NCBI GenBank assembly: GCA_964524705.1
Contig: CAZGDB010000001.1
Span: forward strand, 57,976-121,975
Direction: 5' to 3'
Source of the DNA: CAZGDB01 sp964524705
Lineage (GTDB): Bacteria > Pseudomonadota > Gammaproteobacteria > Berkiellales > Berkiellaceae
Length of the DNA stretch: 64,000 bases
How positions within the stretch are numbered: position 1 is the first letter of the stretch; each line of letters starts with the position of its first letter. The notes beneath the pieces are model-generated. The model had not been told where the DNA came from and searched no databases. It worked only from the letters and a program-made list of their open reading frames with translations. The position numbers were made by a program, and so were the translations under genes. Below, piece after piece: positions 24,529 to 32,872 of the stretch.

Positions 24529-25253
24529 TGGAAACTTGGATCATCCATGCCATTGAACTGCGCAAGCGCCTTATCAGAGCCCTAATCGGTTTTGGGGTTA
24601 TCTTTGGTCTGTGTATACTGTTTGCAAACTCACTCTATACCTATATCGTGACTTCTTTTTTATGGCCTCTAACCTACAAGGCCACGCTAATTGCAACACA
24701 TGTCACCACCCCTTTTACCACACCTATACAATTGAGTTTTTATCTTGCGCTCTTCATCAGTCTTCCATGGATTTTATTACAGCTCTGGGGCTTCATTCAG
24801 CCCGCCTTATATCCCGACGAACAACATACCTTACGCAAGTACTTACTATTTAGTATTGGCGCCTTTTATACCGGCGCATTCCTCGCTTGGGCTTTCGTCT
24901 GCCCCATCGCATTGAGTTTTTTTCATGGCACAGCACCAGGCAATGTACAATGGATGCCTGAGATGAGCGCTTACTTAGATTTTATTTTAGATCTGATGTT
25001 AGGGTTTGGGTTCGCTTTCCAACTTCCGCTTGTCCTGCATATCTTATTGGAGAAAGGCTATGTTAAAGTCGCTCAATTGGTGGCTGCACGACGCTATATG
25101 ATGGTCTTCGCCTTTATATTAGGGATGTTGCTCACCCCCCCTGATGTCCTTTCCCAGGTCCTCATGGCCGTACCTTTAATCCTTCTCTATGAAGGATTCA
25201 TCTGGCACCACCGCAAAAAAGAACGCGTGAGCAATCTCGCACAAATACTCTAG
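24528..25253 (+). CDS. tatC: Sec-independent translocase subunit TatC
   Basis: 241-residue polytopic receptor of the Tat system that exports folded proteins. Family marks are the N-terminal HAIELRKRLIRALIGFG (the LRxRL segment), LPWILLQLWGFIQPALYPDE with the conserved FxxPAL, and DFILDLMLGFGFAFQLP with the FGxxFxxP motif. About six membrane helices. Last gene of HIT-tatABC, followed by two intrinsic terminators. Confidence 0.96.
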   Translation: METWIIHAIELRKRLIRALIGFGVIFGLCILFANSLYTYIVTSFLWPLTYKATLIATHVTTPFTTPIQLSFYLALFISLPWILLQLWGFIQPALYPDEQHTLRKYLLFSIGAFYTGAFLAWAFVCPIALSFFHGTAPGNVQWMPEMSAYLDFILDLMLGFGFAFQLPLVLHILLEKGYVKVAQLVAARRYMMVFAFILGMLLTPPDVLSQVLMAVPLILLYEGFIWHHRKKERVSNLAQIL

Positions 25254-25309
25254 TGAAAAACCCTTTGCAAAACACCCAACTTTGACTAACAATGGGCATA
25301 TAAGTTTTC

Positions 25310-25329
25310 AACCGATTCGTCGGTTTTTT
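25310..25329 (+). terminator. Intrinsic terminator 1 after tatC
   Basis: AACCGA, UUCG tetraloop, TCGGTT, then a T-run to 25329. A UUCG-capped stem is very stable. Confidence 0.9.
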
Positions 25330-25361
25330 GCCTAGGACACCTCGTCCTAGGCTTTTTTTTT
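25330..25361 (+). terminator. Intrinsic terminator 2 after tatC
   Basis: Perfect 9-bp stem GCCTAGGAC/GTCCTAGGC with a 5-base loop, then nine T. It starts immediately after terminator 1 and ends 5 bases before the end of typA. Confidence 0.9.
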
Positions 25362-25366
25362 ATCCC

Positions 25367-27070
25367 TTAATTACGACTTTCACGTTTTCTATCTTGTTCC
25401 TTCAACCATTTTTTACGAATACGGATAGACTTCGGAGTGATTTCTACAAGTTCATCATCGTTAATCCATTCCAACGCATCTTCTAACCCAAACTTAATAG
25501 GTGGGGTTAAAATCACATTTTCATCCGTTCCTGAAGCACGCATATTAGTCAATTGTTTTTCACGTGTAACGTTAACGACCAGGTCATTATCACGACTGTG
25601 AATACCCACAATCATTCCTTCATACACTGGCATTTGTGGATCTATAAACAAACGTCCACGCGGCTGAATATTAAAGATTGCAAAAGGCGTCGCTTTCCCG
25701 GCTTGATTAGAAATCAACGCACCTTGTTTACGCTGCCCTAAATCTCCCATCTTCGCTTTACCGTAATGATCAAAAACATGCGTCATAATCCCAGTTCCAG
25801 AGGTCATAATTAAAAATTCACTATGAAACCCAATTAAACCACGTGCAGGAATAACGTACTCTAAACGAATGCGTCCTTTCCCATCTGGAATCATTTCTTT
25901 TAAGTCACCACGACGCAAGCCCATTTGCTCCATCACGGCCCCTTGATAAGTGTCTTCTAAATCCAATACTAACCATTCATAGGGTTCTTGCATTTCACCA
26001 TCAACTTCTCTCAATATCACTTGTGGACGCCCCACAGCCATTTCATAGCCTTCACGACGCATAGTTTCTAACAAAATAGATAAATGCAGTTCACCACGTC
26101 CTGACACATCAAACTTATCAGGATCTGCCGTATCTTCTACCCGTAGAGCCACATTGTGAATTAACTCACGATTTAAACGGTCTCTAATTTGTCGGCTGGT
26201 AACAAAATTACCTTCTTTACCTGAAAACGGAGAATTATTAACCTGTATGGTCATTTTAACAGTAGGCTCATCTACAGTTAAAGGCTTCAACATCTCTGGT
26301 GTATCTTTCGCACAAATCGTGTCAGAAATAAATAAACTATCCAACCCTGTGACTGCCACAATATCGCCAGCTTCAGCAGAAGGCACTTCATAACGCTCCA
26401 CACCTAAACTCTTGAGTACTTGTAAAATACGTCCACTACGCTGTTTACCCGCAGCATCCAATACGACTACTTGCGTATTGGGCAACATACGACCACGTTG
26501 AATACGACCAATCCCAATGGTTCCCACATAGGTAGAATAATCCAAAGCGCTGATCTGCATTTGTAAAGGACCATCTGGTTCACACGCAGGTGGAGAAACT
26601 TTATCGATAATCGTTTGGAAGAGGGGAGTGAGATCTGTGCCTGGTTTATCTAAATCTAAAGTAGCCGTTCCTTGTAAAGCAGAAGCATACACTACAGGAA
26701 AATCTAATTGCTTATCATTTGCGCCCAAACGATCAAACAAATCAAAAACCTGATCTATCACCCAATGCGGTCTGGCTCCTGGTCTGTCAATTTTGTTCAC
26801 CACCACAATAGGATTCAAACCATGCTCAAATGATTTTTGTGTCACAAAACGTGTTTGTGGCATCGGACCATCTACTGCATCCACTGCTGTGTTCTTTGCT
26901 AGAATCGTAATCCCGCGCTCTTGTTCTAAAGGATTAGAATCCATAATACGCTGTACTACACCTTTACGTTGATCTAAAGTGCCGGATTGTTGTAACAACT
27001 TATCTACCAATGTTGTTTTACCATGATCGACGTGCGCAATAATGGCGACATTTCTTAATTGTTGAGTCAT
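25367..27070 (-). CDS. typA: GTPase TypA/BipA lacking the G3 region
   Basis: Ribosome-associated translational GTPase of stress and ribosome assembly. 567 residues against about 605 for the family. G1 AHVDHGKTT (12-20), G2 RGITI, G4 NKID and SAL of G5 are present, and the C-terminal domains look complete (LRRGDLKEM, FHSEFLIMTSGTG, QRKQGALISN). Between LAKNTAV and DGPMPQTRF, however, about 36 residues are missing, including the DTPGH (G3/switch II) box. The join reads NTAVDAVDGPMPQ at about 26870-26890. The frame is intact, and a short GTGGAT-type repeat at both ends could explain a slippage deletion. Without switch II the GTPase should be inactive, unless this is an assembly error. Confidence 0.93.
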   Translation of the reverse strand: MTQQLRNVAIIAHVDHGKTTLVDKLLQQSGTLDQRKGVVQRIMDSNPLEQERGITILAKNTAVDAVDGPMPQTRFVTQKSFEHGLNPIVVVNKIDRPGARPHWVIDQVFDLFDRLGANDKQLDFPVVYASALQGTATLDLDKPGTDLTPLFQTIIDKVSPPACEPDGPLQMQISALDYSTYVGTIGIGRIQRGRMLPNTQVVVLDAAGKQRSGRILQVLKSLGVERYEVPSAEAGDIVAVTGLDSLFISDTICAKDTPEMLKPLTVDEPTVKMTIQVNNSPFSGKEGNFVTSRQIRDRLNRELIHNVALRVEDTADPDKFDVSGRGELHLSILLETMRREGYEMAVGRPQVILREVDGEMQEPYEWLVLDLEDTYQGAVMEQMGLRRGDLKEMIPDGKGRIRLEYVIPARGLIGFHSEFLIMTSGTGIMTHVFDHYGKAKMGDLGQRKQGALISNQAGKATPFAIFNIQPRGRLFIDPQMPVYEGMIVGIHSRDNDLVVNVTREKQLTNMRASGTDENVILTPPIKFGLEDALEWINDDELVEITPKSIRIRKKWLKEQDRKRESRN

Positions 27071-27184
27071 TTAATTACCTTTAATAGTGATGCTAAATTA
27101 GTTCTGAAAAAAGTTATACAGCAAAATACCAAATTTTAACCTAAGCTAAAAGGAGTAAGCTGGAAATAAATCAAGGGGGTCAAT

Positions 27185-27637
27185 ATGTCCCTAGTCACTT
27201 CCTCCAGTGAGCTCGCCTTATGGCACACTCTAATTGGCGAAGCTCAACACAAGCTACATCGCTATTTCTCCGAAGAAATAGAGAGCTATTTAGTCTTTTT
27301 ACTACTTCGCAACACCACCATGACAGACCTTACCTTAAGCATTGCATTAGAGTACTTGCACGCACAAAATAAGCCGGATGCCTTACAAAAAATTGGAGAC
27401 CGCTGCCTATTGTTATGTAGTTTTTATCCAGAATACACCAACCGGCGTACTTTAAGCGAAACTGACTATATAGAAGTCGGTCGCTCAGCTTACTATGGTG
27501 TTCATAATGCACTGTTTGACACCCTAAGCCAAGAATTTATTAAACTCAAAGAAGTCCTACGTGCGGTCTTGCCACATCCGGACGAACAAATCTTGAACTT
27601 TGAGATCCCAAAACTCTCCATGATTCAACAACATTAG
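27185..27637 (+). CDS. Conserved-looking hypothetical cytoplasmic protein
   Basis: 150 residues, not recognised. No signal peptide or membrane segment. Mostly helix-forming, with a mid-region KIGDRCLLLCSFYPEYTNRR containing two Cys and followed by LSETDYIEVGRSAYYGVHNAL. A good AAGGGGG ribosome site lies before ATG 27185, and codon use looks like that of its neighbours, so it is a real gene. Stands alone between typA (divergent) and the DUF4124 gene. Confidence 0.65.
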   Translation: MSLVTSSSELALWHTLIGEAQHKLHRYFSEEIESYLVFLLLRNTTMTDLTLSIALEYLHAQNKPDALQKIGDRCLLLCSFYPEYTNRRTLSETDYIEVGRSAYYGVHNALFDTLSQEFIKLKEVLRAVLPHPDEQILNFEIPKLSMIQQH

Positions 27638-27712
27638 GGGCACATCAAGCTACTTTACACTCCCTCACATAAAACCATACACTAAGCTTCTCACTGACCA
27701 TGAACTTTAAAT

Positions 27713-28263
27713 ATGCACTACGCTACAATCTTCTTAAGCCTCTGCTTAATGTACACCCCCATCATCTATGGTTTTGAGATGGTTTATAAACAAGTAGATC
27801 CTAATGGGCACGTTACTTTATCTGATAAACCTTTAGAAAACGCTTCTGAAACCATCCCTATTGAAACCCCTCAGAACCCATTGCCAAATACAACCACCAC
27901 ACCGGTATTAAGCCCTCCAGCAACCCCTGCGGCTCAAAAAAAGATTCGTTATACGATTGAAATCCAATCCCCACGCCCACAAGAAACCTTAGAATGGTCT
28001 GCAGAAGATGTAACCATTGTGGTGAACGTAGCACCAAAAATTAGCCAGGGCGCAAAATTACAACTCTACCACAATGGAGAACCTANNNNNNNNNNGAGGG
28101 CATCGCTCAAATTCAAACCAAATTTACATTACCCGCCTTACCCAGAGGGGCACATACCTTTTCAGTAGCGGTAGTGAATGCTGAAGAAACTGAAGTCTTA
28201 GCATTAAGCACGCCTGTCACTGTCTTTCAACATAGAACTTCTCTCTTAAATCAAAACAGGTAG
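27713..28263 (+). CDS. DUF4124-domain secreted protein (interrupted by a 10-N gap)
   Basis: Exported protein with signal peptide (about 1-21) and an N-terminal DUF4124 domain (MVYKQVDPNGHVTLSDKP at about 23-40, the YKxVDxxGxVxxSD pattern), then a Pro/Thr-rich linker and a C-terminal beta-rich domain (RYTIEIQSPRPQETLEWSAE). Bases 28086-28095 are N. After the gap the sensible frame is a different one, reading EGIAQIQTKFTLPALPRGAH to a TAG at 28261-28263. The missing length must therefore be 2 modulo 3 rather than 10; simple reading through the Ns would give a false early stop at 28168. Function of the domain is unknown; members are often envelope proteins of gammaproteobacteria. Confidence 0.8.
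28086..28095. other. Assembly gap (10 N) within the DUF4124 gene
   Basis: Undetermined bases. The coding frame changes across the gap, so ten is a placeholder length. Confidence 0.95.
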
Positions 28264-28333
28264 TTCTCCAACTTTATAATATTGTGTACCTATATAAATT
28301 ATAAAAAAAACTCGCAAGACCTTAAAACAACGC

Positions 28334-28339
28334 TATAAT
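28334..28339 (+). promoter_or_regulatory. Candidate -10 box of the BufA-like gene
   Basis: Perfect TATAAT 70 bases before the ATG at 28409; the -35 region is weak (TCGCAA at 28312). Would give an untranslated leader of about 60 bases. Confidence 0.4.
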
Positions 28340-28408
28340 GCTAACGAGGCCACCTTGAAAAGGGCGGCAGGTCTGTATCGTTTTTTTAATTTACAAAGGA
28401 GCAAGTCC

Positions 28409-28645
28409 ATGAAAAAGATCCTAATCGCAGCTGTTGCTGTACTTGGTTTGAGCAATGTTGCTGTTGCAGCTGAAGAAGCAAAAGCTGCACCAGAAGCTAA
28501 AATGGCTAAATGTGTTGGTGTTAAGTCCTGTGAAGGCGTAGCACATTGCACACCAGCTGTTGAAAATGATGCTGCAAATCCTGACGCTTGGGTCAGCATG
28601 AGCGCAGCAGATTGCACCAGCAAAGGCGGCAAGGCTGCTGAATAA
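28409..28645 (+). CDS. Small secreted Cys-rich protein, BufA2/DUF2282-like
   Basis: 78 residues from ATG 28409, preceded by AAAGGAG. Signal peptide (MKKILIAAVAVLGLSNVAVA, cleavage after AxA) and a mature part with four Cys in the order CVGVKSCEGVAHC and later DCTSKGGK. The CxGVxSCxGxxxC ... WVSM ... CxxxGGK pattern resembles the bufferin-type (BufA2, DUF2282-related) precursors that bind copper after modification by BufB/BufC. No bufB or bufC is adjacent, so the modification partner is elsewhere or absent. Followed by a strong terminator, single-gene unit. Confidence 0.7.
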   Translation: MKKILIAAVAVLGLSNVAVAAEEAKAAPEAKMAKCVGVKSCEGVAHCTPAVENDAANPDAWVSMSAADCTSKGGKAAE

Positions 28646-28668
28646 GCAGTTTCTCTGGCTTTATTAAG

Positions 28669-28694
28669 AACCCCGGGCTCCCGGGGTTTTTTTT
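28669..28694 (+). terminator. Intrinsic terminator of the BufA-like gene
   Basis: AACCCCGGG/CCCGGGGTT stem followed by eight T. Confidence 0.93.
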
Positions 28695-28712
28695 AGATAT
28701 TAAACAAAAAAA

Positions 28713-29714
28713 TTAAAATTGTTCACTCGATATGCTGACATCGCCCTGCAAGCTTTTACGTTTTTGCTCTAATAATTTTCCCATCCCAGTTTTAGGACTC
28801 AAGGATTGTGCAATCAAGTAGCTCGATAAAGCTGTATCTTTTCTACCTTGTGCTTCATAAGCTAAGCCTAATGCAGTCCAAAAACGCCCATCTTCAGGAT
28901 AATATTCAACATACTTATTATAAAGTTGCACAGCTAAACTATACCGACCTGTCGCATAATAAAGTTCACCTAAAAATAGCGCTATCAACGGTGTCGTCAT
29001 GGCATAAGGCTGTACTTTTTCAAGAATTTGAATCGCAGACTCTCGATCATTTTTTTGTACCAGAATTTCAGCAAGCCCTTGTGCTAAATCCAAAGAACGT
29101 GGCGTATGTTCTAAACCTTTCACTAATAAAGCCTGAGCCTCGTCTATTTTACCTTCTTTAAGATAAATTTTAGCGAGCAACTCAGTAATCATGGCATTAG
29201 GCACCAATCCTAACACATGCTCCAAATGTGCTTTAGCAGCGAGCTCTTCTTCCGTCAAGGGCGCAGGCGTAATCTTCCAAGTATGAGCAATAGAGGGTGA
29301 CACAGGTTCTGGCGTATGACTTAAATCTTGCTTCACATCCATAACATATACTGGTGTTTCAGTTGACACACCAGCAGACATTGCAGTCTCTTCATTATGT
29401 AGCTCTACACCAGGGTGTGCGGGTGCTAACACATCCAACTGTGTATTAAATTGATCAACCGGCAACGTTTGAGAGGCAACAGGAGGAGAGGGGAGATTGG
29501 CATGTAGCTTATTATTCACAAACACCACAATATTCGCTAACAAAAACAATAACCCTATCAATCCATACATGGTCATTGTAATTTTACGTGTTTTTCCGGT
29601 TTGCACATTTGTGACACTATCCGTAGGTTCAAAAACCCATGTTTTAAGGGTTGAGACTGATTCTTGCCAATTTCTTTTTTTTAAGTCCTGCAATAAATTA
29701 TTTACAAAACTCAT
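28713..29714 (-). CDS. TPR protein with N-terminal membrane anchor, MshN-like
   Basis: 333 residues: short cytoplasmic N-terminus (MSFVNNLLQDLKKRNW, a segment typical of MshN/GspB-like proteins), one membrane helix (about 47-69, TMYGLIGLLFLLANIVVFVN), a low-complexity linker, and tetratricopeptide repeats from about 165 to the end (KIYLKEGKIDEAQALLVKGL, ALGLAYEAQGRKDTALSSYL). In MSHA-type pilus loci the TPR protein MshN follows the ATPase MshM, as here (3 bases apart). No other pilus gene is in the window. Inner-membrane protein with periplasmic TPRs. Confidence 0.7.
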   Translation of the reverse strand: MSFVNNLLQDLKKRNWQESVSTLKTWVFEPTDSVTNVQTGKTRKITMTMYGLIGLLFLLANIVVFVNNKLHANLPSPPVASQTLPVDQFNTQLDVLAPAHPGVELHNEETAMSAGVSTETPVYVMDVKQDLSHTPEPVSPSIAHTWKITPAPLTEEELAAKAHLEHVLGLVPNAMITELLAKIYLKEGKIDEAQALLVKGLEHTPRSLDLAQGLAEILVQKNDRESAIQILEKVQPYAMTTPLIALFLGELYYATGRYSLAVQLYNKYVEYYPEDGRFWTALGLAYEAQGRKDTALSSYLIAQSLSPKTGMGKLLEQKRKSLQGDVSISSEQF

Positions 29715-29717
29715 CGC

Positions 29718-30638
29718 TTAGACCCCTTTTAGCCAAGAATACAGGATCTGTATTGCCAATATCGCACAAAAAACTACCATGCCATTTTTTAAAACAGCTA
29801 ACCAATCTATTTTTTGCTGAGAACCTGCACATTCCGTATCAGTAATGGCTTGTGCCACATGCTTAGGTGTCACAATTTTATCGCCGGCTCCAAAAGCAGC
29901 CAATAACGCCTTATGTGCTAAAATATTAATCACCCTTGGGATCCCATGACTGCCCCCATAAATCTTTTGGATCGCAGCTGGAGTAAATAAAGTCTCTCCT
30001 TGTGCGCCCGCCACCATCAGTCGATGCTCCACATAAGAACGCACCGCCGCAGCACTCATGGCTGGAATCGTGGCATGAAAACCAATTCTTTGAAGTAATT
30101 GTCGTAAATCCGCAGTGGCTAATTTACGATCTAATTCTGTTTGCCCTACTAAAACAATCTGTAATAATTTTTTTTCTTCTGTTTCAATGTTTGCTAATAA
30201 CCTTAGTGCTTCTAAGGTCTCCAGCGGCATTGCTTGGGCTTCATCTAAAATCAAAACAATCTTCTTAGATTGATTGTCAGGGTTTTCAAACAAACGCGTC
30301 TCTATATGATCTAACAAGGTTGCACGGCTTAAAGTATCTACAGCTGAGATATTTAAAACTAAGGCAAGCGTGCGATAAAGATCGTCCACACTTAAATTTG
30401 GGTTGGATAAATAAATAACCTCATAAGCAGCAGGATCTAAGAGCTGTACTAATTTACGGCAAATCAAAGTCTTACCCGTGCCAATATCACCGGTAATTTT
30501 AATAAAGCCTTCCCCTTGCTCCAAGGCCATTAACGCTGTATTTAAAGCATCTCTAAAATGCGCCACATTCAAAAAATAATGTGTATTCGGCGTTAAGCTG
30601 AAAGGTAGATCTTTAAGTCTAAAATGCTCGCAATACAT
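29718..30638 (-). CDS. ExeA/MshM-type AAA ATPase
   Basis: 306 residues of the ExeA/MshM/TniB-like AAA family. Typical opening MYCEHFRLKDLPFSLTPNTH, Walker A GDIGTGKT (residues about 50-57), Walker B VLILDEAQAMP, and sensor-region VGQTELDRKL. The arginine region is followed by a C-terminal membrane helix (MVVFCAILAIQILYSWL). In MSHA or type II systems these ATPases, with a TPR/PG-binding partner, assemble the secretin or pilus. Starts at 30638; a tiny ORF with a stronger ribosome site overlaps this start (see 30619-30669). Divergent from the L,D-transpeptidase genes. Confidence 0.82.
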   Translation of the reverse strand: MYCEHFRLKDLPFSLTPNTHYFLNVAHFRDALNTALMALEQGEGFIKITGDIGTGKTLICRKLVQLLDPAAYEVIYLSNPNLSVDDLYRTLALVLNISAVDTLSRATLLDHIETRLFENPDNQSKKIVLILDEAQAMPLETLEALRLLANIETEEKKLLQIVLVGQTELDRKLATADLRQLLQRIGFHATIPAMSAAAVRSYVEHRLMVAGAQGETLFTPAAIQKIYGGSHGIPRVINILAHKALLAAFGAGDKIVTPKHVAQAITDTECAGSQQKIDWLAVLKNGMVVFCAILAIQILYSWLKGV

Positions 30639-30669
30639 AGTTGTTAACCTTACTTACTTTAGAAGACAT
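30619..30669 (-). CDS. Possible 16-codon leader ORF overlapping the mshM-like start
   Basis: On the minus strand AAAGGAGG is followed after 4 bases by ATG (30669) and 16 codons, MSSKVSKVNNYVLRAF, stopping at 30619-30621 inside the mshM-like gene in another frame. Its ribosome site is far better than that of the ATPase gene (only AAGG). It may be a translated leader that controls reinitiation, or the ribosome site may act at a distance. Coding status unproven. Confidence 0.35.
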   Translation of the reverse strand: MSSKVSKVNNYVLRAF

Positions 30670-30845
30670 ACTACCTCCTTTCTATAGTGTATCTCCAAAC
30701 TAAAAAATTGCATTATATAGAACCGTATTACGGATTATTTCCTACAATTTCTGTGTTATTATTTGCTTTACACCTGACTTAAAGCCTTTTAATGTTAAAG
30801 TATTCTACCGAACACTCTCGGTTGAACCGTAATTTTGATGTAAAT

Positions 30846-31760
30846 ATGAAAAAAATGCTAAAAACTATTTTATTATTCTTAAGCCTGATGCCTTATACCT
30901 TAGCATCCGCGCAAACTTTTACTATTACCCCTGAAACTGAGTCCATCGGCCAAGTTTTGGAGGTCATCACTGAAAATTATGACTCTCTGGCTGAAATAGG
31001 CCGTCGTTATGGTGTGGGTGCTAAAGAAATGATCCAAGCTAACCCTACTTTAGATCCTTGGGCTCCCACCCCGGGTTCTATCGTCACTGTGCCGGCACAA
31101 TTTTTACTTCCTAAAGGGAGCAAACAAGGGATTGTAATTAATTTAGCAGAAATGCGTCTATATTTTTATGAACCCGATGGCAAACATATTAGCACTTATC
31201 CTGTAGGGATTGGTCAAGAAGGGTGGGATACGCCTTTAATGGAAACCACTATTGTTAAAAAACGAGAAAAACCCACTTGGTATGTTCCTGACTCGATTTG
31301 GGAACAACATGCTAAGCGTGGAGATCCTATCCCACATATCGTCCCCCCTGGTCCTGATAATCCTTTAGGTGACTATGCTTTAAACTTAGGATTAGCCAAT
31401 GGTCGGATTCATGGCACCATTCCTAACAAAGCAGGGGTGGGATTACGCAGCAGTCATGGTTGCATTCGTCTATTACCAAAAGATATAGAGACACTCTTTA
31501 AAAAAGTAGCTGTAGGCACTAAAGTTCGAATTATTCACGCTCCCATCAAGATCAGCAAACATGGTGATACATTAGTCTTAGAGGCACATAAACCACTTAC
31601 AGAACCCAGTTTTAGAGGTTCCGACTCCGTAGAAGCGCTTATAGCAGACATAGCTGCAACAACGCCTACTGGACGTCATTATCGTATTGATTGGGATATG
31701 GTCAATAAAACTTTAAAAAATCCCAATGGCATTCCCCAAGTTATAGGGACCCTTTCATAG
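30846..31760 (+). CDS. L,D-transpeptidase (YkuD), first of a tandem pair
   Basis: Periplasmic enzyme forming 3-3 peptidoglycan crosslinks or attaching proteins. 304 residues from ATG 30846, chosen because a signal peptide starts exactly there (MKKMLKTILLFLSLMPYTLA). A LysM-like segment (YDSLAEIGRRYGVGAKEMIQ) precedes the YkuD domain (about 95-225) with catalytic Cys in SSHGCIRLLP and the upstream His in NGRIHGTIPN. A short C-terminal extension follows. Closely related to the next gene along its whole length, and the two also share upstream sequence (TTATTATTTGCTT, TGACTTAAA), so the duplication includes the promoter region. Confidence 0.9.
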   Translation: MKKMLKTILLFLSLMPYTLASAQTFTITPETESIGQVLEVITENYDSLAEIGRRYGVGAKEMIQANPTLDPWAPTPGSIVTVPAQFLLPKGSKQGIVINLAEMRLYFYEPDGKHISTYPVGIGQEGWDTPLMETTIVKKREKPTWYVPDSIWEQHAKRGDPIPHIVPPGPDNPLGDYALNLGLANGRIHGTIPNKAGVGLRSSHGCIRLLPKDIETLFKKVAVGTKVRIIHAPIKISKHGDTLVLEAHKPLTEPSFRGSDSVEALIADIAATTPTGRHYRIDWDMVNKTLKNPNGIPQVIGTLS

Positions 31761-31891
31761 TCACAGGCAAATAATACCAGAACTACTAGATTTTTTATGT
31801 TATTATTTGCTTACCTGCTGACTTAAAAACTTTAGTGTTACAAGATACTGCCGATACTCTTCTGATGAGCCCTAATTATTTTGATATCAAT

Positions 31892-32800
31892 ATGAAAAAT
31901 ATATTACGCACGGTGTTATTAACATTAAGTCTAATGACAAATACAGCACTTTGGGCACAGACCTTTACGATTACCCCAGAAACTGAGGCTGTAGGTCAGA
32001 TATTAGAAGTTACTACTGAAAATTATGATTCTTTGGCAGAGATCGGTCGTCGTTATGGTGTGGGTGCAAAAGAAATGATGCAAGCCAATCCTACGTTAGA
32101 TCCATGGGCCCCTAAACCGGGATCGACTGTCATTGTTCCTGCAGAATTTTTACTTCCTAAAGGTTCCAGGCAAGGGATTGTAATCAATCTAGCAGAAATG
32201 CGTTTATATTTTTATCATCCAGATGGGAAACACATAAGTACCTATCCTGTAGGAATCGGACAAGAAGGGTGGAGCACACCTGTTACTGAAACTACGATTG
32301 TCAAAAAAAGAAAAAACCCAGCTTGGTATGTTCCTGATTCTATTTGGGAGCAACATGCCAAACGTGGAGAATACCTCCCGCATGTTGTCCCACCGGGGCC
32401 TAAAAATCCGTTAGGTAACTATGCCTTAAACTTAGCCTTGGGTGGTTATTTAATTCATGGAACTATTCCCAACAAAGCAGGTGTCGGTTTACGCAGCAGT
32501 CACGGTTGTATTCGCATGCTCCCGAATGATATTGAAGAGTTATTTAACAAAGTTGAAGTGGGAACGAAAGTGAGGATAATTCACGACCCCATAAAACTAG
32601 GCAGACACTCAGATAAATTGCTTTTAGAGGCCCATAAACCGCTCACTGAAGCTATTTATAGAGGCTCAGACTCTATAGAGGCTTTAATCTCTGACATTGC
32701 AGGAAAGACCTCTGGTGGACGTCGTTACCATATTGATTGGGCAGTAGTAGAGAAAGCTTTAAAACATCCTAATGGTGTACCACAAGTCATAGGCCACTAG
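31892..32800 (+). CDS. L,D-transpeptidase (YkuD), second of a tandem pair
   Basis: 302 residues from ATG 31892 with signal peptide MKNILRTVLLTLSLMTNTALWA. Same architecture as its neighbour: YDSLAEIGRRYGVGAKEMMQ LysM-like part, YkuD domain with NGRIHG replaced by GGYLIHGTIP, and SSHGCIRMLP at the active site. By eye roughly three quarters of residues match the first copy, so the duplication is fairly old but both look active. Neither start has a clear Shine-Dalgarno site. Followed by a shared bidirectional terminator. Confidence 0.9.
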   Translation: MKNILRTVLLTLSLMTNTALWAQTFTITPETEAVGQILEVTTENYDSLAEIGRRYGVGAKEMMQANPTLDPWAPKPGSTVIVPAEFLLPKGSRQGIVINLAEMRLYFYHPDGKHISTYPVGIGQEGWSTPVTETTIVKKRKNPAWYVPDSIWEQHAKRGEYLPHVVPPGPKNPLGNYALNLALGGYLIHGTIPNKAGVGLRSSHGCIRMLPNDIEELFNKVEVGTKVRIIHDPIKLGRHSDKLLLEAHKPLTEAIYRGSDSIEALISDIAGKTSGGRRYHIDWAVVEKALKHPNGVPQVIGH

Positions 32801-32830
32801 GTCTATACAAAAAATATCTTTCTAAATCGT

Positions 32831-32857
32831 GAAAGGCAGGGTTAATGCCTGCCTTTC
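32831..32857. terminator. Bidirectional hairpin between the L,D-transpeptidase and a lipoprotein gene
   Basis: Perfect 10-bp stem GAAAGGCAGG/CCTGCCTTTC with a 7-base loop. No long T-run on either side. Confidence 0.7.
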
Positions 32858-32872
32858 ATCCCAGCTTAATGA

